Assembly (NCBI RefSeq): GCF_000384255.1
Contig: NZ_KB913035.1
Location: 1,277,362 to 1,341,361, forward strand
Direction: 5' to 3'
Length of the DNA stretch: 64,000 bases
Source of the DNA: Methylotenera mobilis 13
Lineage (GTDB): Bacteria > Pseudomonadota > Gammaproteobacteria > Burkholderiales > Methylophilaceae
Shown: in pieces, positions 18,603-27,994 of the stretch
Position numbering within the stretch: position 1 is the first letter of the stretch
Layout: every line of letters begins with the position of its first letter
Translations under genes and position numbers: made by a program
The notes under the pieces: generated by a model
Seen by the model: the letters and a program-made list of their open reading frames with translations, nothing else
Databases searched by the model: none
Told to the model about the DNA's origin: nothing

Positions 18603-19163
18603 ATGCGTTTATTAACAAGAGCTTCAAAAGTAAGCTTATCAGCGTTACTTTCAATGATTATTTTATCGGTGGCTAATATGGCAAATGCGGCTTGTCCTGA
18701 TTTATACAATCATCAATTTTCAACCTTACAAGGTGAGAAAGTTAACCTTTGCGATTATCAAAACAAACCAATTTTAGTTGTTAACACGGCAAGCAGGTGT
18801 GGTTTTACGCCACAGTTTGAAGCGCTGGAGGGGTTGTATAGTCAGTACAAGGATCGTGGTCTCTTAGTGATTGGTTTTCCTTCGAATGACTTCAAGCAAG
18901 AGCTAAGTGATGATAAGCAGATTGGTGACTTTTGTAAGTTAACTTATTCAGTTAAATTTCCGATGATTACAAAATCCTCTGTCACTGGAAAAACGGCAAA
19001 CCCGTTTTATAGGCAATTAATTGCAAAAACTGGTCAGTCGCCAAGTTGGAATTTCTTTAAATACGTTATTTTGCCAGGGGGCAATGATGTTTATGCCTTT
19101 AGTAGTGATGTGAAACCTAATGCAGCAGAAATTATGAGTAAAATTAAGCCTAGTTTGAAATAG
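18603..19163 (+). CDS. Exported glutathione-peroxidase-family protein
   Basis: 186 residues from the ATG at 18603; a GTG at 18594 is an alternative. Residues 1-30 form a signal peptide ending NMANA. The mature part is a Cys-type GPx: NTASRCGFTPQ with the peroxidatic Cys, FPSNDF with the Gln/Asn environment, and W-N-F-x-K-Y near the end. Many such bacterial enzymes use thioredoxin rather than glutathione. A periplasmic location is less usual for the family. Confidence 0.9.
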   Translation: MRLLTRASKVSLSALLSMIILSVANMANAACPDLYNHQFSTLQGEKVNLCDYQNKPILVVNTASRCGFTPQFEALEGLYSQYKDRGLLVIGFPSNDFKQELSDDKQIGDFCKLTYSVKFPMITKSSVTGKTANPFYRQLIAKTGQSPSWNFFKYVILPGGNDVYAFSSDVKPNAAEIMSKIKPSLK

Positions 19164-19183
19164 TGATGGCTTAAGCGTCAATA

Positions 19184-19220
19184 CAATAAAAAAAGGTGCG
19201 ATAAGCACCTTTTTTTATTG
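19184..19220. terminator. Perfect 16-bp bidirectional terminator
   Basis: CAATAAAAAAAGGTGC and its exact complement flank a 5-nt loop, giving a GC core (GGTGC/GCACC) and T-tracts on both strands. It lies between the converging peroxidase gene and ppsR and would serve both. Confidence 0.9.
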
Positions 19221-19239
19221 TATTCAAGAGGATGGCTAG

Positions 19240-20055
19240 CTATTTGCTAATCGCAGGGTGTCTCATTTTTTCCAGAATAATTGCAGAAAGTTCTTCAACA
19301 GAACGACTCGTGGAGTCAGCCCAAGTGATTCCTGCTGTACGCATTAAGTTTTCAGCAGTTGCAATCTCTTGACGACAGTTTTCTAATGAAGCATAAAAGC
19401 TTCCAGCCCTGCGTTCATTCCGTACTGCATGAAGCCGTTCTGCTTTGATAGTTAAACCAAAAATCTTACCTAAGTGTTTATGTAATACTGCAGGTAAAGT
19501 GCCGCGCTCGAAGTCTTCAGGGATCAGCGGATAGTTGGCTGCCTTAACCCCAAACTGCATGGCAAGGTAAACGCTAGTCGGTGTTTTTCCGCAACGTGAT
19601 ACACCAACGAGTATCACTTCGGCTTCTTCCAAACCATTATTGGTCATGCCATCGTCATGATTAAGCGTAAAGTTAATTGCTTCCATGCGCTCATTGTAGC
19701 TACTGCCCATAACGCTATGGGCAATACCAGCACCGGTAAGTGGTTTTTGATCCAACTCTAAGCCGAGAGGGTCAATAAATGTATTAAACAAGTCAATAAA
19801 GTAGGCATTACATTGCTTTAATGAGTTACGTAAAGCAATGTCGCCTAAGGTCATAATCACCACTGGACGACCGCCATCTTCTTCTGTCGCTAGTGCAATC
19901 GCCTCTTGCGCAAGCCTTATCTTCTCAAGCGTGTTGGTAAACGGGAGTCGCACTTGCTTAAAGTGAGTGCTAGGAAAGTGTTCTAGCAGCTTACCTAGAG
20001 CGCCTGCCGTAATACCTGTGCCGTCCGAAATGAAGAACGCGGTACGATTGATCAT
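19240..20055 (-). CDS. ppsR: PEP synthase regulatory protein (bifunctional kinase/pyrophosphorylase)
   Basis: DUF299-family protein that inactivates PEP synthase by ADP-dependent phosphorylation of an active-site Thr and reactivates it by phosphorolysis. 271 residues: N-terminal FFISDGTGITAGALG and the P-loop-like GVSRCGKTPTSVYLA at about 150-165. It follows ppsA by 19 bp on the same strand, so target and regulator are co-expressed. Confidence 0.94.
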   Translation of the reverse strand: MINRTAFFISDGTGITAGALGKLLEHFPSTHFKQVRLPFTNTLEKIRLAQEAIALATEEDGGRPVVIMTLGDIALRNSLKQCNAYFIDLFNTFIDPLGLELDQKPLTGAGIAHSVMGSSYNERMEAINFTLNHDDGMTNNGLEEAEVILVGVSRCGKTPTSVYLAMQFGVKAANYPLIPEDFERGTLPAVLHKHLGKIFGLTIKAERLHAVRNERRAGSFYASLENCRQEIATAENLMRTAGITWADSTSRSVEELSAIILEKMRHPAISK

Positions 20056-20074
20056 GACAGTTTATCCATATTGA

Positions 20075-22453
20075 CTAGCTTTTGTTTTTGGTCAGAAGCT
20101 GCCAAGTTGCCACGACTGTATCAGGGTTAAGTGAAATAGACTTAATGCCTTCATCTACTAACCATTCCGCAAAGTCAGGATGATCTGAAGGCCCTTGACC
20201 ACAAATGCCCACATATTTACCTAAGCGGTTGCAAGTACTAATGGCCATTTTCAATAATACTTTTACCGCATCGTTACGCTCATCAAAGCCATCTGCAAGG
20301 ATGCCTGAGTCACGATCCATCCCTAACGTTAGCTGTGTTAGGTCATTAGAACCAATTGAGAAGCCGTCGAAGTAAGCTAGGAACTGCTCTGCAAGTAGCG
20401 CGTTAGACGGAATCTCACACATCATAATCAGGCGTAAACCATTTTCACCACGTTTAAGACCATTTGCAGCCATGATTTCAGTCACTGCTTTTGCTTCAGC
20501 AATGGTACGAACGAAAGGAATCATTAACTCAACATTGGTTAAACCCATTTCATCACGTACTTTTTTCATGGCAACACATTCCATTGCAAAGCACTCTTTA
20601 AAGTCTTCTGCCATGTAACGTGCTGCGCCACGGAAACCGATCATTGGATTTTCTTCATCTGGCTCGTAGATCTCGCCACCTACTAATTTTTTGTATTCGT
20701 TAGATTTAAAATCTGAAGTACGCACAATAACTGGTTTTGGATAGAACGCAGCTGCAATAGTAGCTACGCCTTCCGCTACTTTGTCGATATAGAATTGTTT
20801 AGGTGAAGCATAGCCGCGTGAGCGATTTTTAATCGTGGTTTGAATCGCGCTTGGCATTGCATCCATGTTCAAAATCGCTTTTGGATGGATACCTACCATG
20901 TTGTTAATCACAAATTCTAAACGAGCTAAGCCTACGCCATCATTTGGTGTTTTAGCAAAGCTGAATGCCATATCTGGGTTGCCAACGTTCATCATAATCT
21001 TACATGGCGCTGGTTTAAGAGCAGCAGCAGCTTGCGTGCTTACGTCATATTCGATCTCGCCGTGGTACACAAATCCTGATTCACCTTCAGCACATGATAC
21101 AGTAACGATTTCACCTTCACGTAATACATCCGTAGCGTTAACAGCACCAACAATTGCAGGTATACCTAATTCACGCGCGATAATCGCCGCATGACAGGTA
21201 CGACCACCACGATTAGTGACTAAAGCACTTGCGCGTTTCATCACTGGTTCCCAGTTAGGATCTGTCATGTCAGCAACTAATACGTCACCTGGTTGCACTA
21301 AGTGCATATCTGCTGGGTCAAGCACGATACGTACAGGGCCCACGCCTACTTTTTGCGTAACAGCACGACCTACCACTAGTGGTTTCTCGCTATGTTTGTT
21401 AAGTTTGAATGTCTCTGTCACGTTGTTCACTGCTTCTTGTGACTTTACGGTTTCAGGACGTGCTTGCAAGATATAGAGCTTATTGTCTACACCATTTTTA
21501 CCCCATTCGATATCCATTGGACAACCGTAATGTTGTTCAATGGTCATTGCATAACGTGCTAGCTCTAACACGTCTTCATTTGATAATGAGTAACGGTCGC
21601 TATCAGCTGGATCCACGTCGATGGTATGTGTACTTTTGCCAGCACGAGTTGCATCACTGAATACCATTTTAATCAATTTAGAACCCATGGTGCGGCGTAC
21701 AATTGATGGTTTACCTTGCGCCAACGTTGGTTTGTGTACGTAGAACTCATCAGGGTTTACTGCACCTTGTACGACAGTTTCGCCTAGGCCGTAAGATGAT
21801 GTGATAAACACAACATCTTTAAAGCCAGACTCTGTGTCAATCGTAAACATGACGCCTGCACAGCCAATATCGCTACGCACCATCTGTTGAACACCAGCTG
21901 AAAGTGCAACGTCAGCATGTACAAAGCCTTTGTGTACACGGTATGAAATCGCACGGTCGTTATATAAAGAAGCAAATACTTCTTTAATAGCGTGCAAGAT
22001 GTTATCTAAGCCTTGAATATTTAAGAACGACTCTTGCTGGCCCGCAAAAGATGCATCTGGTAAATCTTCTGCTGTTGCTGATGAACGAACAGCAAACGTA
22101 GCGCCGTTGCCTGATTTGGCAGTCAAGATTTCATAGTTTTCAGCAATTGCTTTTTCTAAAGCTGCTGGAAATGGTGCTGCCATAATCCACTCACGTACTT
22201 GCTTGCCGCAAATTGCTAACGCTTGTGTGTCATCGACGTTTAATTTATCAAGTTCAGCATTGATTTTGGCATCCAAGCCATTTTGCGCTAAAAACTCACG
22301 ATATGCATCTGCTGTAGTCGCAAAGCCAGTAGGGACTCTTACACCTTTTGCAGTTAGCTGAGAAATCATTTCGCCTAATGATGCATTCTTACCGCCGACT
22401 GAAGGTACGTCTACGTTGCGTAAATTTTCAAATGGAATAACGTGGGCTGACAT
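20075..22453 (-). CDS. ppsA: Phosphoenolpyruvate synthase
   Basis: Makes PEP from pyruvate and ATP for gluconeogenesis. 792 residues, three domains: ATP-grasp N-terminus ([30 protein letters not shown]), the swivelling phosphohistidine domain with [15 protein letters not shown], where the His is phosphorylated and the Thr before Cys is the PpsR target, and the PEP/pyruvate barrel ending in GICGQGPSD with the catalytic Cys. An AAGGAA ribosome site precedes the ATG. In a RuMP methylotroph it returns pyruvate carbon to C3-C6 sugars. Confidence 0.97.
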   Translation of the reverse strand: MSAHVIPFENLRNVDVPSVGGKNASLGEMISQLTAKGVRVPTGFATTADAYREFLAQNGLDAKINAELDKLNVDDTQALAICGKQVREWIMAAPFPAALEKAIAENYEILTAKSGNGATFAVRSSATAEDLPDASFAGQQESFLNIQGLDNILHAIKEVFASLYNDRAISYRVHKGFVHADVALSAGVQQMVRSDIGCAGVMFTIDTESGFKDVVFITSSYGLGETVVQGAVNPDEFYVHKPTLAQGKPSIVRRTMGSKLIKMVFSDATRAGKSTHTIDVDPADSDRYSLSNEDVLELARYAMTIEQHYGCPMDIEWGKNGVDNKLYILQARPETVKSQEAVNNVTETFKLNKHSEKPLVVGRAVTQKVGVGPVRIVLDPADMHLVQPGDVLVADMTDPNWEPVMKRASALVTNRGGRTCHAAIIARELGIPAIVGAVNATDVLREGEIVTVSCAEGESGFVYHGEIEYDVSTQAAAALKPAPCKIMMNVGNPDMAFSFAKTPNDGVGLARLEFVINNMVGIHPKAILNMDAMPSAIQTTIKNRSRGYASPKQFYIDKVAEGVATIAAAFYPKPVIVRTSDFKSNEYKKLVGGEIYEPDEENPMIGFRGAARYMAEDFKECFAMECVAMKKVRDEMGLTNVELMIPFVRTIAEAKAVTEIMAANGLKRGENGLRLIMMCEIPSNALLAEQFLAYFDGFSIGSNDLTQLTLGMDRDSGILADGFDERNDAVKVLLKMAISTCNRLGKYVGICGQGPSDHPDFAEWLVDEGIKSISLNPDTVVATWQLLTKNKS

Positions 22454-22847
22454 GATAGTTCCTTAGATGTTTCTAACAAATGATTAATTTTCTAACTTTA
22501 AACTCGCGCTTCATTTAAGACTTAAATTCATTCCGTTGAAGAGCCTTTTGAACCGAAGGGAGATGAAATGCGTTAGATTATTTTAGTAATCCCTTATTTT
22601 GCCTAATTATGTTGGGGTTGTCACCTGAAAAACTACACATTGAATAAATTCTTTGATTTTTAAATATGCTTTAACCCTAAATATTTGGGGCATCATGTTG
22701 AGAATTATGAAAATTGCTTAGGCTAAGCTAAAATATGAATGGAAACTAAATAATCATCATTAATACATTCATTATGCAATCTTACAGAGTACAAAACGGC
22801 CTAGCTAATGGCTGTCTCACTAAATCTAACTTTAGTAGGCATTATCA
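22454..22847. promoter_or_regulatory. 394-bp divergent spacer between ppsA and the H4MPT genes
   Basis: No gene is seen. It must hold the ppsA promoter (leftward) and the promoter of the mptG-mtdB-mch run (rightward). The most notable element is the 13-bp palindrome GCTTAGGCTAAGC at 22716-22728, followed by AT-rich sequence. It could be an operator for the rightward genes; no regulator can be named. Confidence 0.4.
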
Positions 22848-23837
22848 ATGACCGCAAGTATTGAGGTGTCAACCAGTGCTCGTTTGCATATGGGGTTTTT
22901 TGATTTGCATGGTGGCTTGGGTCGAAAGTTCGGTAGTATTGGCTTGAGTCTAGCTGAGCCAAACTTGGTGCTAAGTGCAAAGCCATCAAAGGTATTGAAT
23001 GTATCTGGCACAGACTCGGTACCTGAGTCTGTGATTTTAAGGGTTACTGCAGTTGCGCAACAAATTTTAAGTGCGATGGGTATTGCAGAGGCCGTTGAAG
23101 TTAATGTTAGTCAATCTGTGCCTGAGCACTCAGGTTTAGGCTCTGGAACTCAAATGGCACTAGCTACTGGTGCTGCGATTAGTTATTTGTATCAGCTTAA
23201 CTTAAGTACGGTGCAGATTGCTACGATGACAGGACGAGGTAGACGCTCTGGGGTTGGTATTTCTGCATTTGATTATGGTGGTTTGTTGATAGATGGTGGT
23301 CGTGCGCTATCTTCAACCCATTCAACGCCACCGCCGATGCTGGCAAGATATGATTTTCCCGAAGAGTGGGCTATATTACTAGTTTTCGATACAACTGAGC
23401 CTGGTATTCATGGTGAGCAGGAGAGGGCGGCGTTTAATGAGTTGCCCGCATTTTCAGAAAGTTTGGCAGCACATTTGTGTCGACATGTATTAATGCAGGC
23501 TATGCCAGCATTAGTGGAGCGAGATTTATCAGCCTTCGGGCAAAGTATTCAGGTGTTGCAGCAGCATGTAGGAGATTACTTTCTGCCTGTTCAAGGTGGA
23601 CGCTACGCAAGTCATTTGGTAAGTGCTGTGCTCGAGCGCCTAGAAACAATGGGGGCGCAGTGTTTTGGACAGAGCTCTTGGGGGCCAACAGGCTTTGCTA
23701 TATTTGCCAATCGACATGAAGCAGATATGCATTTGCAACAGCTGAAAATAAGTTTTACCGACCATGCGCTTTCATGGAAAATTTGCAGTGCATGCAATCA
23801 TGGTGCAAAATTCAATAAATTCGACATAACCGTATAA
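22848..23837 (+). CDS. mptG: Beta-ribofuranosylaminobenzene 5'-phosphate (RFAP) synthase
   Basis: Condenses p-aminobenzoate with PRPP, releasing CO2 and PPi, the first committed step of methanopterin-type cofactor synthesis. 329 residues, GHMP-kinase-like fold: STSARLHMGFFDLHG at the N-terminus and the glycine-rich PEHSGLGSGTQMALATG at about 88-104. First gene of the H4MPT run; mtdB starts 60 bp later. Its p-aminobenzoate may come from the pabB gene in the right arm of the same island. Confidence 0.93.
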   Translation: MTASIEVSTSARLHMGFFDLHGGLGRKFGSIGLSLAEPNLVLSAKPSKVLNVSGTDSVPESVILRVTAVAQQILSAMGIAEAVEVNVSQSVPEHSGLGSGTQMALATGAAISYLYQLNLSTVQIATMTGRGRRSGVGISAFDYGGLLIDGGRALSSTHSTPPPMLARYDFPEEWAILLVFDTTEPGIHGEQERAAFNELPAFSESLAAHLCRHVLMQAMPALVERDLSAFGQSIQVLQQHVGDYFLPVQGGRYASHLVSAVLERLETMGAQCFGQSSWGPTGFAIFANRHEADMHLQQLKISFTDHALSWKICSACNHGAKFNKFDITV

Positions 23838-23897
23838 TTTTTAAATTGGTTAGGTTAAAAAATTAATACAAACACACAACCTTTAAGGAAAGTAACA

Positions 23898-24815
23898 ATG
23901 GAAAAAGCCAGCATTTTGCATGTATTCACAGCCGCCAAGAACGCTAGCCCGTTTGATGTCAACATGGCTTTTGACGCCGGTTTTGATAAAGTTGTACCGT
24001 ATACGAATGTTGAACTCTCTGAGGTAACAGGTCTAACACAAGATGCAATTTTCTCACGAGGTCTCTCTGGCGTGAAACGTGAAGGCATTTTTATCGGTGG
24101 TCGAGATATCGACTTAGCGATGGATATGTTGAGTGCTGCCAAGAAGGCAATGTTCGCACCTTTCGCCTGTTCTGTGTTTGCTGACCCATCAGGTGCTTTT
24201 ACTACAGCAGCTGCGATGATTGCAAAAGTAGAAGCCCATCTTAAAGAAAACTTTGGTGAGAGCTTGAGCGGTAAAACATTAAGCGTGTTTGGTTCTACAG
24301 GCCCAGTTGGAAGTTGTGCATCAATTATTGCAGCGCAGCAAGGTGCTAATGTGCAGATGGTTGCGCATAGTTCAGTAGCTTCGGTTGAGCCTAAGGCTGC
24401 CGCTTGGAACGAAAAATACCAAGTGAGTATGAAAGTGGTGGACGGTACAACAGAGGCTAAAAAAGAAGAGATTCTTGCTCAGTCTGATATCGTGATTTGC
24501 TCAGCTGCTGCTGGAGTACAAGTGATTAGCAAAGAGCAGTTGGCACTTGCAAAAAATCTAAAAGTTGTTGCTGATGTGAATGCTGTTGCGCCACTTGGTG
24601 TGCAAGGTGTTAATGTAAGTGACGACGGTGTTAAGATCGAAGGTACTAATATTTACGGTATCGGTGCAATTGCTGTCGGTCAGTTGAAGTACAACACACA
24701 GCATCAATTGCTTAAACAAATGATGCCAACAGATCAGCCATTTGAAAAACCTAAGTATTTGGAATTTGCTGCGGCGTTTAAATTGGCGCGTGAGTTATTA
24801 AAAATTCACTCTTAA
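23898..24815 (+). CDS. mtdB: NAD(P)-dependent methylene-H4MPT dehydrogenase
   Basis: Oxidises methylene-H4MPT to methenyl-H4MPT in formaldehyde oxidation, cytoplasmic. 305 residues. The Rossmann motif is VFGSTGPVGSCAS at about 133-145, with VVADVNAVAPLG and the catalytic-region NIYGIGAIAVG near the C-terminus. A good AAGGAAAG ribosome site precedes the ATG. The last base of its TAA stop is the first base of the putative ATT start of the next gene. The NAD-and-NADP-using MtdB is distinguished from NADP-only MtdA by context (next to mch and mptG) and by similarity. Confidence 0.94.
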   Translation: MEKASILHVFTAAKNASPFDVNMAFDAGFDKVVPYTNVELSEVTGLTQDAIFSRGLSGVKREGIFIGGRDIDLAMDMLSAAKKAMFAPFACSVFADPSGAFTTAAAMIAKVEAHLKENFGESLSGKTLSVFGSTGPVGSCASIIAAQQGANVQMVAHSSVASVEPKAAAWNEKYQVSMKVVDGTTEAKKEEILAQSDIVICSAAAGVQVISKEQLALAKNLKVVADVNAVAPLGVQGVNVSDDGVKIEGTNIYGIGAIAVGQLKYNTQHQLLKQMMPTDQPFEKPKYLEFAAAFKLARELLKIHS

Positions 24816-26011
24816 TTGTTGCCCTATCAGCGCGGCCCTTTGTTGAGGCGGCAGTCAACGCTGGATATAATGTTGTTGCTATTGATGCATTTTCCGATGA
24901 GCAGACTGTTGCCTTGGCAGAAAAAGCGCTGACTGTTCGTTGTGATGAGCTAGGATTTATCGCTGATGATTTACTGCAAACGCTCCATCGCCTAGATAAA
25001 GAAGGGATGGAGCTACGCCAGTTTATTGGCTTGGCATATGGGAGTGGGTTTGAAGCGCAGCCTCATTTGCTGCAAAAAATTGCTGAGTTAATTCCTGTAA
25101 TAGGCAACACTTCAGTCAGTTTAGCGGCAGTGAAAAATGCCAGTATTTTTTTTGCTACCATGCAAAAATTGAATATCAAGCACCCTAGAACTTTTGATCA
25201 ATTACCAGCGAATGTTGATCTAAGCTTGTATGTACAAAAGTTCTCTGGTGGTTGCGGTGGTGTACATATCAAACCTGCACAGTCGATACAAAATCATTTA
25301 TCAGAGAATCACTACTTCCAAAATGTAATGGAAGGGTTACCTGTTTCATTGTTGTTTATCACTAATGGTAATGAAGTCGAGGTTGTAGGATTTAATGAGC
25401 AGTGGTTGAGCGTTAATGCACAGACTCCATTTCGCTACGGTGGCGCAGTAAGTCATGCTGATTTGTCTGTGAGTGTAAAGCAGCAATTGTTAAGTGCAGC
25501 ACAGCAGCTCACAGTTGCATTTGGCTTGGTTGGTCTGAATAGTCTGGATGCTATAGTACAAAGCGCCAGTCAAAAAGTGAAAAGTGCGGAAGAAAAATGT
25601 CTGGAAGTACAAAGTGCAGAGCATGTGTATGTGTTGGAAGTCAACCCCAGATTAAGTGCTACTGTTGATTTGTATGCAAATGAAGAAAAGGCGTTATTTT
25701 ATCGTCATGTTGAGGCTTGTTTATCCAAACAATTGATAGGAGCCATCGGGTATAAGTCACAAGAGATAGTATCAAGTATCTCTAAGGCACATGCTGTTGT
25801 ATATGCAGATATTGATGTAACCTTAATGCTTGGAATAGATTGGCCTAGTTGGGTGACAGATACACCTATCCAATTGGATAGGCCATTAAAAATAATGGCT
25901 GGTGCTCCAATTTGCAGTGTGATTGCGTATGCTGATAGTGCAGATGCAGCAAAAAAAGAAGTGCTGACTAGAGTGCAGCAGATTAAAAATTTATTACAAT
26001 CTTCTCATTAA
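24815..26011 (+). CDS. H4MPT-island ATP-grasp protein with apparent ATT start
   Basis: ATP-grasp protein typical of methylotroph H4MPT gene islands; exact reaction not established to my knowledge, probably a cofactor-biosynthesis ligase. The coding frame is open back to a stop at 24791, but contains no ATG, GTG or TTG before TTG 24914. Starting at TTG would discard a convincing N-terminus, V-A-L-S-A-R-P-F-V-E-A-A then GYNVVAIDAF, which is the first strand-helix-strand of the fold. The likely start is ATT at 24815, overlapping the mtdB stop as TAATT, the same geometry as the common TAATG junction. That gives 398 residues. C-terminal catalytic motif VLEVNPRLSAT. TTG 24914 remains the fallback start (365 residues). 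Confidence 0.82.
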   Translation: MVALSARPFVEAAVNAGYNVVAIDAFSDEQTVALAEKALTVRCDELGFIADDLLQTLHRLDKEGMELRQFIGLAYGSGFEAQPHLLQKIAELIPVIGNTSVSLAAVKNASIFFATMQKLNIKHPRTFDQLPANVDLSLYVQKFSGGCGGVHIKPAQSIQNHLSENHYFQNVMEGLPVSLLFITNGNEVEVVGFNEQWLSVNAQTPFRYGGAVSHADLSVSVKQQLLSAAQQLTVAFGLVGLNSLDAIVQSASQKVKSAEEKCLEVQSAEHVYVLEVNPRLSATVDLYANEEKALFYRHVEACLSKQLIGAIGYKSQEIVSSISKAHAVVYADIDVTLMLGIDWPSWVTDTPIQLDRPLKIMAGAPICSVIAYADSADAAKKEVLTRVQQIKNLLQSSH

Positions 26012-26056
26012 AAAACCTTGCTTCCATGAGGCAAGTGAGTAGTGCAAAGGAAAAAA

Positions 26057-27037
26057 ATGCAAAATACCACTTCACCACAAACGTTGGCAAGTCAACCTAG
26101 TGTTAATCAGCTTAGTGCTCCTTTAGTAAAAAGACTAATAGAGCAGGCGGATACTTTACATGTTGGGGTCTCTAAACACGCCTCTGGCTGTACGATCATC
26201 GATGCAGGTATCCAGTTTCCTGGTTGTGCCGAGGCTGGTCGTTTAATTGCTGAAATCTGTATGGGTGGCTTAGGTGTGGTCAGCCTGCAGGCTGACGACC
26301 GTTTCGCAGATTGGCATGATGCAATTGCAGTGACTTCAACACAGCCAGTGTTTGCTTGCTTGGCCAGTCAATATGCTGGTTGGGCATTAAGTCATGAGAA
26401 ATTCTTTTCATTAGGGTCTGGTCCTGCACGTGCACTGGCGCAACGCGAAGATTTGTTTAAAGAGCTTGAATATGTAGATAGTGGTGCCAGCACTTGTATC
26501 GTTTTAGAAACAGATAAAGTGCCACCTATTGAAGTTGTTGAGAAAATTTTACGTGATACTAAAATGTCACCAGAGCAGCTAACTATCATCTTAACGCCAA
26601 CAACAAGTGTTGCTGGCGTAGTGCAAATTGTTGGTCGAGTGCTAGAGGTGGCGTTGCACAAAGCACATACTTTACATTTTCCGCTTGAAAACATTGTAAG
26701 TGGAACGGGTTTGGCTGTGTTGCCACCAGTAGCAAATGATTTTATGACCGGTATGGGTCGTACTAATGATGCCATTTTATTTGGCGGCTTTGTGAGCCTG
26801 CAAGTGAAAGGTGATGATGCCGCAGCCGCTAAATTAGCGCAAAATTTGCCAAGTAGTGCGTCTAAAGACTACGGTAAAACATTTGCTGAGGTATTTAAAT
26901 TTTACGACATGGATTTTTATAAAATTGATCCAATGTTATTTAGCCCAGCTAAAGTGGCTGTGACTAACATTGATACAGGTAATGTGTTCGAAGCTGGTCA
27001 ATTAAATGCAGATTTGATTAATTTATCATTTCGTTAA
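26057..27037 (+). CDS. mch: Methenyl-H4MPT cyclohydrolase
   Basis: Hydrolyses methenyl-H4MPT to 5-formyl-H4MPT in formaldehyde oxidation. 326 residues, the usual size. Signatures: GCTIIDAGIQFPGCAEAGR, EICMGGLG, ALAQREDLF and the C-terminal D-P-M-L-F-S-P-A. The ATG at 26057 is chosen because AAAGGA sits 5 bp upstream; an in-frame GTG at 26042 overlaps that ribosome site. It follows the ATP-grasp gene by 45 bp. Confidence 0.95.
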   Translation: MQNTTSPQTLASQPSVNQLSAPLVKRLIEQADTLHVGVSKHASGCTIIDAGIQFPGCAEAGRLIAEICMGGLGVVSLQADDRFADWHDAIAVTSTQPVFACLASQYAGWALSHEKFFSLGSGPARALAQREDLFKELEYVDSGASTCIVLETDKVPPIEVVEKILRDTKMSPEQLTIILTPTTSVAGVVQIVGRVLEVALHKAHTLHFPLENIVSGTGLAVLPPVANDFMTGMGRTNDAILFGGFVSLQVKGDDAAAAKLAQNLPSSASKDYGKTFAEVFKFYDMDFYKIDPMLFSPAKVAVTNIDTGNVFEAGQLNADLINLSFR

Positions 27038-27100
27038 GAATCTTGAATTAAGCCCTGCCTTTAAGCCCTGAGTTAGTTTAATTTTTAATCAATTGTTCAT

Positions 27101-27982
27101 TTGAAAATACCTATTTTTACCGATGATGCTGGTTGGCAGGGCAACCAGCTAAAGCTTGCATTTGCAAAACGGGGTGTCGAAACCACGTTCGTATCTCTGC
27201 AAGATTGCGTAATTAATTTAGCGCAACAGCGTCCACATATCGAGATTCCACCTTTTGATACTAATCCGCCAGCTGCATTTGTGCGCGGAGTGGCTGGTGG
27301 TACTTTACCTCAGGTCATTACTCGTTTAAATGTGTTGCATATGCTTACGATGCAAGGCGTTCGTGTTTACAACCAAGTACGCGCAATTGAACGTACTGTT
27401 GATAAAGCGATGACGAGTTTTTTGTTGCGAGAACATGATGTGATGACACCTGCTACTTGGGCTTGCGAATCTAGATCGCAAGCAGAGATGGTGCGGGAAC
27501 AAGCTCAGAAAAATCATCAACAGCTAGTATTAAAACCGCTTTTTGGATCTCAGGGTCAAGGTGTGCGTCAACTAAGTGCTGATGAACCTTTACCTGTGCC
27601 GATGCAGCAGTATGTAGATGGTATTTATTACTTTCAGGAGTTTATTGAAACGGCAGATACCCCACACGACTATCGCGTATTTGTGGTGGCTGGCAAAGTA
27701 ATTTCAACCATGCGAAGGCTCGGTAGTGGTTTTGTCAATAATGTCGCTGCTGGTGGGCGCTGTGAGGCTGTGCAAGCTAATCATGCAATGATAGAAATTG
27801 CCTTGAAAGCAGCTGAAGCAGTTGATATAGATTATTGCGGTGTTGACGTTATTCAGGCTGTCACTGGTGAGTATTTTGTGCTGGAAGTGAATAGTATTCC
27901 TGCTTGGCGAGGTCTTCAGAGCGTTACCGATTTTAATATTGCTGAAGCACTGGTCGATGATTTTTTGCGAAAAATTGATTGA
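27101..27982 (+). CDS. RimK-like ATP-grasp ligase of the H4MPT island
   Basis: 293 residues, TTG start (no ATG or GTG in the frame after the stop at 27086). ATP-grasp elements: VLKPLFGSQGQGVR for ATP binding, DYRVFVVAGKVI, and VLEVNSIPAWRGLQ with the metal-binding Glu and Asn. Closest in type to RimK/MptN-like glutamate ligases, so it may add a glutamyl or similar group to the pterin cofactor. Conserved next to mch in methylotrophs; the substrate is not established. Confidence 0.82.
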   Translation: MKIPIFTDDAGWQGNQLKLAFAKRGVETTFVSLQDCVINLAQQRPHIEIPPFDTNPPAAFVRGVAGGTLPQVITRLNVLHMLTMQGVRVYNQVRAIERTVDKAMTSFLLREHDVMTPATWACESRSQAEMVREQAQKNHQQLVLKPLFGSQGQGVRQLSADEPLPVPMQQYVDGIYYFQEFIETADTPHDYRVFVVAGKVISTMRRLGSGFVNNVAAGGRCEAVQANHAMIEIALKAAEAVDIDYCGVDVIQAVTGEYFVLEVNSIPAWRGLQSVTDFNIAEALVDDFLRKID

Positions 27983-27994
27983 ATGTCTTGAGCG

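Noticed and set aside
20865-21660. Plus-strand frames antisense to ppsA
   Set aside because: Shadows of the strongly coding minus strand, with no family similarity and no ribosome sites.
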